Positions 1 to 6,510 of a stretch of 8,083 nucleotides of DNA are shown here, one piece after another. The DNA comes from an uncultured Ruminococcus sp. GTDB taxonomy: Bacteria; Bacillota; Clostridia; Oscillospirales; Acutalibacteraceae. The translations under genes were made by a program, and so were the position numbers. The notes beneath the pieces are model-generated. The model did no database searches. It saw only the letters and a list, made by a program, of their open reading frames with translations, and was not told the DNA's origin. The first letter of the stretch is position 1. Every line of letters starts with the position of its first letter. Where the stretch lies: contig CACXHC010000257.1 of assembly GCA_902767285.1 (NCBI GenBank), forward strand, positions 1 to 8,083, in the 5' to 3' direction.

Positions 1-810
1 GTCGGGAGATGTTATATGATAAGCGTCATTTGTCGAACCGTAGCCGACTACCTCCGCATAAATTTTCGCACCTCTGTTGACTGCGTGTTCGTACTCCTCA
101 AGAACAAGAACGCCCGCACCTTCGCCCATAACAAATCCCTGACGTCTTTTGTCAAATGGAAGAGATACGGTGTCTTTTGTTTCGCCTGCCGAAAGTGCCT
201 TACACTGACCAAATCCGGCAACCGAAAGCGGATGAATAGCCGCCTCACTGCCTCCGCAAATCATCGCATCGGCGTAACCGTGCTTTATTGCTCTGTAACC
301 CTCGCCGACTGCGGTCGCACCTGTCGCACACGCTGTCGAAACTGCCATGTTTGTTCCTTTTGCGTTGAAACAAATCGAAATTCTGCCTGCTGCGATGTTA
401 TATATCATTTTGGGAATAAATAAAGGCGAAACTCTTCTCGCTCCTTTTTCGAGCAGTTTCTCGTGTTCGCTTGCGAACGTTTCAAAACCACCGATACCCG
501 AACCAAAACAAACTCCAAATCTGTAAGGGTCAACTTTACCCATAATTTGGCTGTCGTTGACCGCCTCAGTTGCGGAGTATATCGCATACTGTGAGAACAT
601 ATCCATTTTGCGGATCTCGCTTTTGTCTATAACAGACTCAAGATCTACATTTTTAATTTCTCCGGCAAATTTAAATTTGCTGTCAGATATATCAAAACGA
701 GTAATAAGGTCTATTCCGTTTACACCTTTTTTTACATTTTCCAGATATTCGGAAGCACTGTTTCCAATGGGAGTAAGCGTGCCGATACCTGTCACTACAA
801 CTCTTTTCAA
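1..810 (-). CDS. fabF: 3-oxoacyl-ACP synthase II, FabF (N-terminal 270 codons; cut by left edge)
   Basis: This is the elongating ketosynthase of type II fatty acid synthesis, which condenses malonyl-ACP with acyl-ACP in the cytosol. The reading frame is open from a TTG codon at 810 to base 1, and the remaining roughly 140 residues lie outside the window. The protein begins MKRVVVTGIGTLTPIGN, the classic FabF start. The nucleophile motif VSTACATGA places the catalytic cysteine at residue 161, close to Cys163 of E. coli FabF. Further family motifs are FDKRRQGFVMGEGAG and, at the cut, TNDAYHITSPD. The two catalytic histidines of the Cys-His-His triad would lie beyond the edge and cannot be checked. 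The TTG start is chosen because no upstream ATG fits and GGGGAGG lies 10 nt upstream. It follows fabG by 33 bp with no promoter seen, so it is probably cotranscribed. The sequence strongly supports FabF over FabB or FabH. Confidence 0.96.
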   Translation of the reverse strand, partial: MKRVVVTGIGTLTPIGNSASEYLENVKKGVNGIDLITRFDISDSKFKFAGEIKNVDLESVIDKSEIRKMDMFSQYAIYSATEAVNDSQIMGKVDPYRFGVCFGSGIGGFETFASEHEKLLEKGARRVSPLFIPKMIYNIAAGRISICFNAKGTNMAVSTACATGATAVGEGYRAIKHGYADAMICGGSEAAIHPLSVAGFGQCKALSAGETKDTVSLPFDKRRQGFVMGEGAGVLVLEEYEHAVNRGAKIYAEVVGYGSTNDAYHITSPD

Positions 811-820
811 AATAAAAATT

Positions 821-827
821 CCTCCCC
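821..827 (-). promoter_or_regulatory. fabF: Ribosome binding site for the TTG start of fabF
   Basis: GGGGAGG on the minus strand ends 10 nt before TTG 810, inside the 33-bp fabG-fabF gap. With the family-typical first residues it fixes this non-ATG start. Confidence 0.7.
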
Positions 828-843
828 TATAAATTTGGCGATA

Positions 844-1590
844 CTACATAGCGAGTCCGCCGTCTACTCTGATTACCTCGCCTGTAACATATGACGCATC
901 GTCTGAGCAAAGGAACGAGATAACATTTGCAACATCTTCGGGTGTTCCGCCTTTTTTCATGGGGATCGCTTTTTCGAACTGTTCTTTTGCACTGTCGCCG
1001 AGCGATTTTGTCATATCGGTGACAATATATCCGGGAGCTACCGCATTAACGGTCACACCTCTTGAGGCAAGCTCTTTCGCCGTCGATTTGGTGATACCTA
1101 TAACCCCCGCTTTTGATGCCGAATAATTAACTTGTCCGGCATTTCCGGTAAGTCCGACTATTGACGAAACATTAACTATTCTGCCGGCTCTCTTTTTGGC
1201 AAAATGAGGATATGTGTGTTTTATCATATTAAAAACGCCTTTGAGATTAACGTTTATAACATCGTCAAAATCTGATTCAGCCATTTTTAAAACGAGTTTG
1301 TCCTTAACTATTCCCGCATTGTTGACAAGAATATATATTCCGCCAAACTCGTCTATAATTTTATCAACGGTTTCTTTCGACGCATTGAAATCGGATACAT
1401 CACAGCGGAAAAATGCCGTTTTTACGCCAAATTCTTCGGCAATAGCTGCGGCAGATACCACACCGGCTTCTTCAGAGCAGTAATCCACAATCGCAATATT
1501 TGCACCCAATGACGCTAATTTTTTTGCAACAGCAAAGCCTATTCCTCTTGATGCACCTGTAACAAGAGCTGTTTTATCTTTAAAACTCAC
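844..1590 (-). CDS. fabG: 3-oxoacyl-ACP reductase FabG
   Basis: This NADPH-dependent short-chain dehydrogenase/reductase reduces 3-oxoacyl-ACP to 3-hydroxyacyl-ACP, the first reduction in each elongation cycle. The protein has 248 residues, the usual FabG length. Visible motifs are the cofactor glycine motif TGASRGIG at residues 11-18, a conserved Asp in CDVSD at 64, NNAG at 90-93, Asn115 in NVNLKG, and the catalytic Ser143, Tyr156 and Lys160 (spacing S-N12-Y-N3-K). The C-terminus has the typical SYVTGEVIRVDGG. Many SDR enzymes share these motifs; the position between fabD and fabF makes the FabG role nearly certain. The start codon is GTG, preceded by AAGGAG 8 nt upstream. That ribosome binding site overlaps the TAA of fabD, so translation of the two genes is probably coupled. 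Confidence 0.97.
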   Translation of the reverse strand: MSFKDKTALVTGASRGIGFAVAKKLASLGANIAIVDYCSEEAGVVSAAAIAEEFGVKTAFFRCDVSDFNASKETVDKIIDEFGGIYILVNNAGIVKDKLVLKMAESDFDDVINVNLKGVFNMIKHTYPHFAKKRAGRIVNVSSIVGLTGNAGQVNYSASKAGVIGITKSTAKELASRGVTVNAVAPGYIVTDMTKSLGDSAKEQFEKAIPMKKGGTPEDVANVISFLCSDDASYVTGEVIRVDGGLAM

Positions 1591-1602
1591 TTTATATTCT
1601 CC

Positions 1603-2505
1603 TTATAAATTTATCGAATCAAGTGTCGATTTATCTTCAACATTATAAACCGACGCAGTCGGACATATTTTCTTTATAAGTCCCGAGAGAGTTTTTCCGG
1701 GGCCTACCTCTATAAATGTATCAACTCCGCACTCTGCAAGATTTTCAACTATCGTCTGCCACTTAACGGGATTTTCGGTTTGTTTTACCAAAAGTTCCTT
1801 ATAATCTCCGCTGTAAGGCTGAGCCGTGTAATTGCTGAAAATCGGTATTTCGGGGTCTGCGAAATCAACATTCTTTACATATTCGGCAAGACCTGCCGCC
1901 GCCGAGTGCATAAACGGCGAATGAAATGCTCCGCTTACAGCGAGCTTGATTCCTCTGCCCTTTTCGGCTTTTGCGGCTTCGACAATTTTATCTGCGTTTT
2001 CGGGAGTGGTCGCCACTACCGTTTGAGCAGGGCCGTTGTAGTTTACCGGATATGTATCATCAAATCTCTGTGCTATCTCCTCCACTTTTTCGGGAGGAAG
2101 TTTTACAACAGCAACCATTGTTCCCTTTTTCTCTTCGGACGCTTTGTCCATAAGCTCGGCTCTTGCCGAAACGAGCTTGAATGCGTCCTCATACGAAAGC
2201 ATACCCGAAAATCCCAAAGCAGCGATTTCGCCGAGCGAAAATCCCGCCACATAGTCCGGCATGATTCCTTTTTCTTTTACGGCTTCGGCTGCGGCAATAT
2301 CGACAGCCATAACGCAAGGTTGAGTATTGCAGGTACGGGAGAGAGTTTCTTTATCGCCCTCAAAACACTGAGCAGATGTTCCCGGGCGAACACTGTCGGC
2401 TATATCGAAAATTTTCTTTGCCGCTTGCGAATTTTCGCAAATCTCCTTACCCATGCCCGTATACTGAGAACCCTGACCCGAAAATACAAATGCTATTTTA
2501 CCCAC
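1603..2505 (-). CDS. fabD: Malonyl-CoA:ACP transacylase FabD
   Basis: This enzyme transfers malonate from CoA to the phosphopantetheine of AcpP, supplying the extender unit for FabH and FabF. With the GTG start at 2505 it has 300 residues, close to the family norm. The N-terminus carries FSGQGSQ (residues 8-14). The nucleophile elbow is GFSLGE with Ser90. Arg115 (in SARAEL) matches the carboxylate-binding arginine, His195 in GAFHSPFM is the catalytic histidine, and EVGPGKTL (266-273) is the conserved C-terminal motif. A longer in-frame reading back to 2616 exists but runs through fabK code and lacks family similarity, so I reject it. GGAGG sits 9 nt before the GTG. The first 13 bases overlap the end of fabK, which suggests translational coupling. 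The residue before the serine is Phe where many family members have His; see the findings. Confidence 0.96.
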   Translation of the reverse strand: MGKIAFVFSGQGSQYTGMGKEICENSQAAKKIFDIADSVRPGTSAQCFEGDKETLSRTCNTQPCVMAVDIAAAEAVKEKGIMPDYVAGFSLGEIAALGFSGMLSYEDAFKLVSARAELMDKASEEKKGTMVAVVKLPPEKVEEIAQRFDDTYPVNYNGPAQTVVATTPENADKIVEAAKAEKGRGIKLAVSGAFHSPFMHSAAAGLAEYVKNVDFADPEIPIFSNYTAQPYSGDYKELLVKQTENPVKWQTIVENLAECGVDTFIEVGPGKTLSGLIKKICPTASVYNVEDKSTLDSINL

Positions 2506-3443
2506 TGTCCGGCACCTCCGAGAATTTTTTCGGCTTCTTCCATAACTTCTTTGATAATCTCGGCGGCAGGCTGTTCTTTGGTAACCATTCCCGAAATCTG
2601 ACCGGCAAGCAAGCATCCGTTTTTGGCATCACCCTCGACAGCGGCTAATCTCAAAGCACCAATACCGAGATTTGCAACGCTTTCGGCAGTAGCCTCGGGC
2701 TTGTACTCCTCTTTCAAGAAATTACGGGTAAAATTATTTTTTATACTGCGACAAGTGTTTCCGCCGAAACGTCTGCCGGTTGTTGTTGTCGAAATATCGG
2801 TTGCCTTGAGAACGGCATCTTTATAATTTTGATGAACTCCGCACTCTTTTGCAACAAGAAAACGAGTACCCATTTGAACACCGCACGCACCAAGCATAAA
2901 CGATGCCGCAACACCTCTGCCGTCTGCGATACCGCCGGCAGCAATAACGGGGATATTCACGTTATCGACAACCTGCGGGACAAGTGCCATCGTAGTAAGC
3001 TCGCCAATGTGACCGCCTGACTCCTGACCCTCGGCAACAACCGCCGATGCCCCGCACTTCTCCATTTTTTTAGCCATTGAAACAGATGCAATTACCGGAA
3101 TAACGGTTATTCCGGCATTGAGCCACATTTCCATAAATTTTGCGGGACTTCCCGCACCTGTTGTAACTACCGAAACTTTTTCTTCGGCGACAACTTTTGC
3201 GACTTCCTCAGCATGAGGGCTTTGGAGCATGATATTAACTCCAAACGGCTTTTTTGTGAGCGATTTTGCTATGGAAATCTGCTCTCTTAAATAATCGCTT
3301 CCGGCGTTCATAGCTGAGATTATGCCTAAACCTCCGCCCTCGGATACCGCTGCGGCGAGTTTTCCGTCAGCAATCCAAGCCATACCGCCTTGAAATATTG
3401 GATATTGTATTCCGACTATATCACAAATCGGTGATTTTATCAT
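2493..3443 (-). CDS. fabK: Enoyl-ACP reductase II FabK (FMN-dependent)
   Basis: This flavoenzyme reduces trans-2-enoyl-ACP to acyl-ACP, the last step of the elongation cycle. It belongs to the nitronate monooxygenase/FabK TIM-barrel family and is unrelated to FabI. With the ATG at 3443 it has 316 residues. Motifs are YPIFQGGMAW near the N-terminus, GQESGGHIGE with the predicted catalytic His at 145 (His144 in the pneumococcal enzyme), PVIAAGGIADGRG for phosphate binding, and GVQMGTRF. An upstream in-frame GTG at 3467 would add 8 residues but has no ribosome binding site, whereas AAAGGGAG lies 7 nt before the ATG. Location between acpP and fabD separates it from a true nitronate monooxygenase. 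No other enoyl-ACP reductase is in view, so the organism may rely on FabK; FabK enzymes are known to tolerate triclosan. Confidence 0.96.
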   Translation of the reverse strand: MIKSPICDIVGIQYPIFQGGMAWIADGKLAAAVSEGGGLGIISAMNAGSDYLREQISIAKSLTKKPFGVNIMLQSPHAEEVAKVVAEEKVSVVTTGAGSPAKFMEMWLNAGITVIPVIASVSMAKKMEKCGASAVVAEGQESGGHIGELTTMALVPQVVDNVNIPVIAAGGIADGRGVAASFMLGACGVQMGTRFLVAKECGVHQNYKDAVLKATDISTTTTGRRFGGNTCRSIKNNFTRNFLKEEYKPEATAESVANLGIGALRLAAVEGDAKNGCLLAGQISGMVTKEQPAAEIIKEVMEEAEKILGGAGQWVK

Positions 3444-3450
3444 ATTCTCA

Positions 3451-3458
3451 CTCCCTTT
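3451..3458 (-). promoter_or_regulatory. fabK: Ribosome binding site deciding the fabK start
   Basis: AAAGGGAG on the minus strand ends 7 nt before ATG 3443. It lies downstream of the alternative GTG 3467, which has no such site, and so selects the shorter 316-residue FabK. Confidence 0.75.
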
Positions 3459-3488
3459 GTTACTCACTCAAAACAAGTTCTTTAGGAA

Positions 3489-3536
3489 AGGGGTTCGGGG
3501 AATACCCCTCTCATAAACGAAAGGCTCTTCCCCGAA
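3489..3536 (-). repeat. Competing hairpins in the acpP-fabK gap
   Basis: The 136-bp gap between acpP and fabK holds two overlapping inverted repeats. One pairs TTCGGGGAA (3494-3502) with TTCCCCGAA (3528-3536), 9 bp around 25 nt. The other pairs AGGGGT (3489-3494) with ACCCCT (3504-3509), 6 bp around 9 nt, and uses the first stem's arm as its loop. Only one can form at a time. No clean T-run follows, so it is not a standard terminator. It may be an attenuator, a processing or stability element, or a copy of a dispersed intergenic repeat. Confidence 0.6.
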
Positions 3537-3579
3537 ATTCTGTCGAACAAAATTGACTTACGCTAATCAGGTGAAAAAA

Positions 3580-3804
3580 TTAGGACATAGCGTTTTCTAC
3601 GGCTTCAACAAGGTCACCGACTGTTTTCATTGAGGGAGAAGCTTCAAAATTCTCAAGACCGAACTCTTCCTCGATTGCCATAGCAACTTCAGCAATATCA
3701 AGAGAATCGATGTTGAGATCTTCAAAAGTGGTTTTCTCTGTAATCTCAGAAACGTCACAACCAATGTTTTCAGAAATAATTTCAGCAATTTTCTCGAATG
3801 TCAT
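3580..3804 (-). CDS. acpP: Acyl carrier protein AcpP
   Basis: This is the small acidic carrier that holds acyl chains on a 4'-phosphopantetheine arm during fatty acid synthesis. The protein has 74 residues with a high share of Asp and Glu, as expected. The attachment site is the DSL motif in LNIDSLDIAEV, with Ser34 as the modified serine. Helix II continues as VAMAIEEEFG, the face that docks partner enzymes. A longer in-frame reading back to 3867 runs through the promoter and is rejected: AAAGGAG sits 8 nt before the ATG at 3804. The gene has its own apparent promoter just upstream and a hairpin-rich gap downstream. This fits the usual need for far more AcpP than enzyme, although that reading of the context is inference. 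Confidence 0.97.
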   Translation of the reverse strand: MTFEKIAEIISENIGCDVSEITEKTTFEDLNIDSLDIAEVAMAIEEEFGLENFEASPSMKTVGDLVEAVENAMS

Positions 3805-3838
3805 AATAAAAACTCCTTTAAAAAATACTTCAAAATAT

Positions 3839-3867
3839 ATATTAACAGTTATCGTGGAATTTTGCAA
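3839..3867 (-). promoter_or_regulatory. acpP: Extended -10 promoter for acpP and the downstream fab genes
   Basis: On the minus strand the -35 is TTGCAA (3867-3862), the spacer is 17 bp, and the -10 is TAATAT (3844-3839) preceded directly by TGT, giving an extended TGn -10. Start of transcription would be near 3832, with a leader of about 28 nt containing AAAGGAG 8 nt before the ATG. The layout suggests acpP can be transcribed apart from fabH. Confidence 0.7.
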
Positions 3868-3876
3868 GCACGATAA
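3849..3876. promoter_or_regulatory. Palindromic operator candidate over the acpP -35 box
   Basis: TTATCGTG (3849-3856) and CACGATAA (3869-3876) are perfect inverted repeats of 8 bp around a 12-bp centre. Arm centres are 20 bp apart, about two helical turns, the spacing suited to a dimeric DNA-binding protein. The centre contains the -35 box TTGCAA, so a bound protein would block polymerase. Read as RNA it would be only an AU-rich stem with no clean T-run, so an operator is more likely than a terminator. Confidence 0.55.
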
Positions 3877-3906
3877 TGCTAATTTACAAAAAATTTATTT
3901 TAGCGA

Positions 3907-4863
3907 TTACCATTCAAAAACAACGGCACCGCTTGAAAGACCTCCGCCAAAAGCGGTAAGCAAAATTTTATCGCCTTTTTTGATGAGACCATTGCGATTC
4001 ATCTCGTCAAGAGCGATCGGAATACTTGCCCCCGAAACGTTGCCGAATCTTTCGATATTGATGTACCATTTCTCACGGGCAATTTTTGTTTTGGGCTGTG
4101 CCGAATCAATAATTCTCTTATTTGCCTGATGAGGAATGACGATATCAATATCATCGGCGGTAAGACCTGTTTTATCCAAAAGTTCCTTAACATCATGCGA
4201 TATGGATTTTACAGCGAATTTGAAAGTTGCCTGTCCGTTCATGAAAAGGAAAGGATTTTTCGGTTCAACTTTGTAGAAAGGCGATATGCCGTCACGGGTG
4301 GGGATGTCGATGACATCATCACCGCCCTTTGTGTGAATAACGGAATCATAGAATCCCTCTTCGGATGCCTCAAGAACAACCGATGCAGAACCATCGCCAA
4401 AAATAACGCAAGTTCCTCTGTCGTTCCAGTCGAGGAGTTTGCTCATACGCTCGGCACACACAACAAGAACTTTTTTTGCGATTCCTCTTTCGATAAAGCC
4501 CATAGCGGTTTCGAGTGCGAAAATAAATCCCGAACACGCCGCACTTACATCAAAAGCCATACAGTCGGCACCGATTTCTCTTTCAACCATGCAGGCAAGG
4601 TTCGGACAAACCGAATCAGCCGAAATAGTCGCTCCAACTATAAGGTCAATATCCGCACCGACAACATTTGCAGATTCAAGAGCTTTTTTTGCTGATTTTA
4701 TACCCATATCCGCAGTTGTGTCGCTAATGCTGACACGGCGTTCTTTTATGCCTACTCTTTGAGCTATCCACTCATCGGAAGTTTCAACAAATTTAGCCAA
4801 ATCATCATTTGTAACAACGTGGTCGGGAACGTAACTGCCTGTTCCCAAAATCTTAAAATTCAT
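3907..4863 (-). CDS. fabH: 3-oxoacyl-ACP synthase III FabH (initiating ketosynthase)
   Basis: FabH condenses an acyl-CoA primer with malonyl-ACP and so starts each fatty acid. The protein has 318 residues, the normal length. The catalytic triad is visible: Cys110 in DVSAACSGF, His245 in IPHQANKRI and Asn275 in FGNVSGAS. Other family motifs are GTGSYVPDHVVTN at the N-terminus, TSDEWIAQRVGIKERR around residues 28-43, FGDGSAS at 155-161 and the C-terminal AFGGGLSSGA. The Asn275 motif reads GNVSGAS where GNTSAAS is more usual, a mild change. Primer choice (acetyl or branched) cannot be read from the sequence. The start is ATG with AAGGAG 8 nt upstream. A 70-bp gap separates it from rsmI, with no convincing terminator and a repeated ATTAGTACC motif. 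Confidence 0.97.
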   Translation of the reverse strand: MNFKILGTGSYVPDHVVTNDDLAKFVETSDEWIAQRVGIKERRVSISDTTADMGIKSAKKALESANVVGADIDLIVGATISADSVCPNLACMVEREIGADCMAFDVSAACSGFIFALETAMGFIERGIAKKVLVVCAERMSKLLDWNDRGTCVIFGDGSASVVLEASEEGFYDSVIHTKGGDDVIDIPTRDGISPFYKVEPKNPFLFMNGQATFKFAVKSISHDVKELLDKTGLTADDIDIVIPHQANKRIIDSAQPKTKIAREKWYINIERFGNVSGASIPIALDEMNRNGLIKKGDKILLTAFGGGLSSGAVVFEW

Positions 4864-4910
4864 TAGTACCTCTCCTTGCCAGATTTTTGCTCACACAATA
4901 TATTAGTACC
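4862..4910 (-). promoter_or_regulatory. Paired GGTACTAAT motifs in the fabH leader
   Basis: The nonamer ATTAGTACC (plus strand) occurs at 4862-4870 and 4902-4910, exactly 40 bp apart. The copy nearer the gene overlaps the fabH ATG and ends inside its ribosome binding region (AAGGAG at 4872-4877). The far copy lies in AT-rich DNA where a promoter is possible (a TATATT follows it), but no convincing -35 is seen. The half-site resembles what I recall of the FapR operator of Bacillus; a regulatory role is inference. Confidence 0.4.
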
Positions 4911-4933
4911 CAATTTTCAAAAAAGGTAACACA

Positions 4934-5773
4934 TTAATGCAAATTTTTTTCTGTTAATTCTTTATATATTTCATTTTTCTTAAAACCGGTTTCTTTAGCG
5001 GCTTTTTTTGAGGATTCGGAAACAGACATTCCGCTTTTCACATATTCAGACGCTATTTTGACAGCCTGTTCGAGCGTGTATTCATCGCAAAGGCTTTTTT
5101 TGACTGCACCTTCGACAACAAGAACAATTTCGCCCTTAAGACCGCCTTCACCGTATTTTTGACAAGCATCCGAAAGAGTTGTTCGTATTACTTCCTCATG
5201 AATTTTAGTAAGTTCACGGACTATCGAAATTCTTCTATCGCCGAAATACTCATACATATCCTTGAGCGTACTGCCCAATTTATGAGGAGCTTCGTAAAAG
5301 ACCATAGTTCGGCACTCATTTTTAAGACTATCGAGATGTTCGAATCGGCTTTTTTTGGTAACGCTCAGAAATCCTTCGAAAGTAAATCTGCCGGTAGGGA
5401 GTCCCGATACAGCCAACGCCGATGCCATAGCGGTAGCACCGGGAACAGCAACAACTTGAATATTGCGTTCGGCACACTGAGCAACAAGAAGTTCGCCGGG
5501 GTCGGATATACACGGCATACCGGCATCTGTAACGATGGCACAATTCTCGCCGGATTCTATTCTTTGACAAATAACCTCGCCGCGTTCTATTTTATTATGC
5601 TCGTAATAGCTTATAAGCGGTTTTTTTATGCCGAAGTGATTCATCAATTTCAAAGCGACACGAGTATCTTCAGCCGCAATAAAATCGACATTTTGGAGCG
5701 TTTGAACCGCACGGGGCGAAAAATCGCCGAGATTTCCGATAGGCGTACCGACCACATACAAAATTCCGCTCAG
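4934..5773 (-). CDS. rsmI: 16S rRNA (cytidine(1402)-2'-O)-methyltransferase RsmI
   Basis: RsmI is an SAM-dependent tetrapyrrole-methylase-fold enzyme that 2'-O-methylates C1402 in the 16S rRNA decoding centre. Motifs are LYVVGTPIGNLGD at the N-terminus, AEDTR (34-38), VTDAGMPCISDPG (81-93), VPGATA near 110 and the FEGFL segment near 132. A lysine-rich C-terminal tail follows, with NEIYKEL. I place the start at CTG 5773. This gives MSGILYVVGTPIGN, the usual RsmI N-terminus, 279 residues in all, with a strong AAGGAGG 7 nt upstream. The next in-frame candidate is TTG at 5761, which would cut off SGI and sits 19 nt from that ribosome binding site. The start and the upstream TGA overlap as CTGA. 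The family call is very secure; the CTG start is inferred. Confidence 0.95.
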   Translation of the reverse strand: MSGILYVVGTPIGNLGDFSPRAVQTLQNVDFIAAEDTRVALKLMNHFGIKKPLISYYEHNKIERGEVICQRIESGENCAIVTDAGMPCISDPGELLVAQCAERNIQVVAVPGATAMASALAVSGLPTGRFTFEGFLSVTKKSRFEHLDSLKNECRTMVFYEAPHKLGSTLKDMYEYFGDRRISIVRELTKIHEEVIRTTLSDACQKYGEGGLKGEIVLVVEGAVKKSLCDEYTLEQAVKIASEYVKSGMSVSESSKKAAKETGFKKNEIYKELTEKNLH

Positions 5774-6510
5774 ATATACCCCTCCTTGTAATCACCGTAA
5801 ATATCTATCATTTCAGGGGAGAAATTCCCGTTTTCATCTTCAATAAAAAGAGTCGGCAAGGTTACCAAACCACCGGGATTTCCTCCACGTCTGCCCTCGA
5901 CAAGAAATAATTTGGGCGGTTTATCTTTTCTCTGCTGAACGAGTCGAAATTTCTTTGGCTCAATGCCCGCATTTCTCATTGAAAGAAAAACATCTGCCAA
6001 GCGTTCGGGTCGCTGACAAAGACAAAATCTCCCGCCAAATCTGAGAATTTCCGCCGCCGAGCGGGTAATATCATCTATGGTGCAATTGATTTCATGCCTT
6101 GCGATACGTTTTTCTAAACTATCGTTAACGACTCCCCCTCCGCCTATTTTATAAGGGGGATTCATAGCGACCATATCGACCGAACCAGCCGTTATAATAT
6201 TTTTGAGATAACGCAAATCCGCATTTAAAACGGAAATTTTATCCTGCAAGTTATTCAACTCAACACTTCGCAACATCATATTGGAAGCACTTTTTTGTAT
6301 TTCGACAGCGACAATCGATTTCGGCGGTTGATTTCTGCACCAAATCAAGCTTATGGCACCGCAGCCCGCACCGAATTCGACAACGTTCTCATATTTTTTT
6401 GGAGCGGCGAAATCAGCGAGCAAAACGGTATCTGTTGAGAAATGATTTTTGGCTGAAACTATAACGGAAATTCCGTTGCCGAGGGGTTCCAAATGTTCAT
6501 CAACGTTCAT
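5770..6510 (-). CDS. trmN6: TrmN6-like tRNA1(Val) (adenine(37)-N6)-methyltransferase
   Basis: This is a Rossmann-fold SAM-dependent methyltransferase of the YfiC/YabB group. In E. coli the relative methylates the exocyclic amine of A37 in tRNA-Val. With the ATG at 6510 it has 246 residues. It shows FSTDTVLLADF near the N-terminus, the SAM-binding EFGAGCGA around residue 45-52 and the catalytic MNPPY near residue 116-120, a signature of amino-methylating enzymes. ARHE follows at about 137-140. The start is uncertain: ATG 6525 or TTG 6534 are in frame and none has a good ribosome binding site. ATG 6510 gives an 11-bp overlap with the fumarase beta gene and suggests reinitiation after its stop. 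The exact tRNA target is assigned by family only. In B. subtilis the relative yabB also stands close to the rsmI gene, which supports the call. Confidence 0.87.
   Translation of the reverse strand: MNVDEHLEPLGNGISVIVSAKNHFSTDTVLLADFAAPKKYENVVEFGAGCGAISLIWCRNQPPKSIVAVEIQKSASNMMLRSVELNNLQDKISVLNADLRYLKNIITAGSVDMVAMNPPYKIGGGGVVNDSLEKRIARHEINCTIDDITRSAAEILRFGGRFCLCQRPERLADVFLSMRNAGIEPKKFRLVQQRKDKPPKLFLVEGRRGGNPGGLVTLPTLFIEDENGNFSPEMIDIYGDYKEGYI
5781..5787 (-). promoter_or_regulatory. rsmI: Strong ribosome binding site deciding the CTG start of rsmI
   Basis: AAGGAGG on the minus strand ends 7 nt before CTG 5773. No ATG or GTG start occurs at a usable distance in the rsmI frame. The site lies inside the last codons of the trmN6-like gene. 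Confidence 0.8.

Noticed and set aside
1780..2601. Long plus-strand open frame of 273 codons opposite fabD/fabK
   Set aside because: Cysteine- and arginine-rich, no recognisable motif, fully antisense to conserved genes; a shadow frame.
2506..2616. In-frame extension of fabD upstream to 2616
   Set aside because: The added residues are antisense-free shadow of fabK code in another frame, have no family similarity, and a good ribosome binding site marks the GTG at 2505.
3805..3867. In-frame extension of acpP to 3867
   Set aside because: It covers the promoter and ribosome binding site, and acyl carrier proteins start at MTFEKI-like sequence.
3878..3904. GCTAA/TTAGC inverted repeat just after the fabH stop as a terminator
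   Set aside because: Only 5 bp, AT-rich and with a long loop; too weak to call.
4902..4925. Sigma-A promoter before fabH using TTGAAA as -35
   Set aside because: The only good -10-like hexamer (TATATT) lies 12 bp away, too close; no pairing with proper spacing was found.
5159..5791. Plus-strand open frame of 210 codons opposite rsmI
   Set aside because: No motif or ribosome binding site and fully antisense to rsmI.
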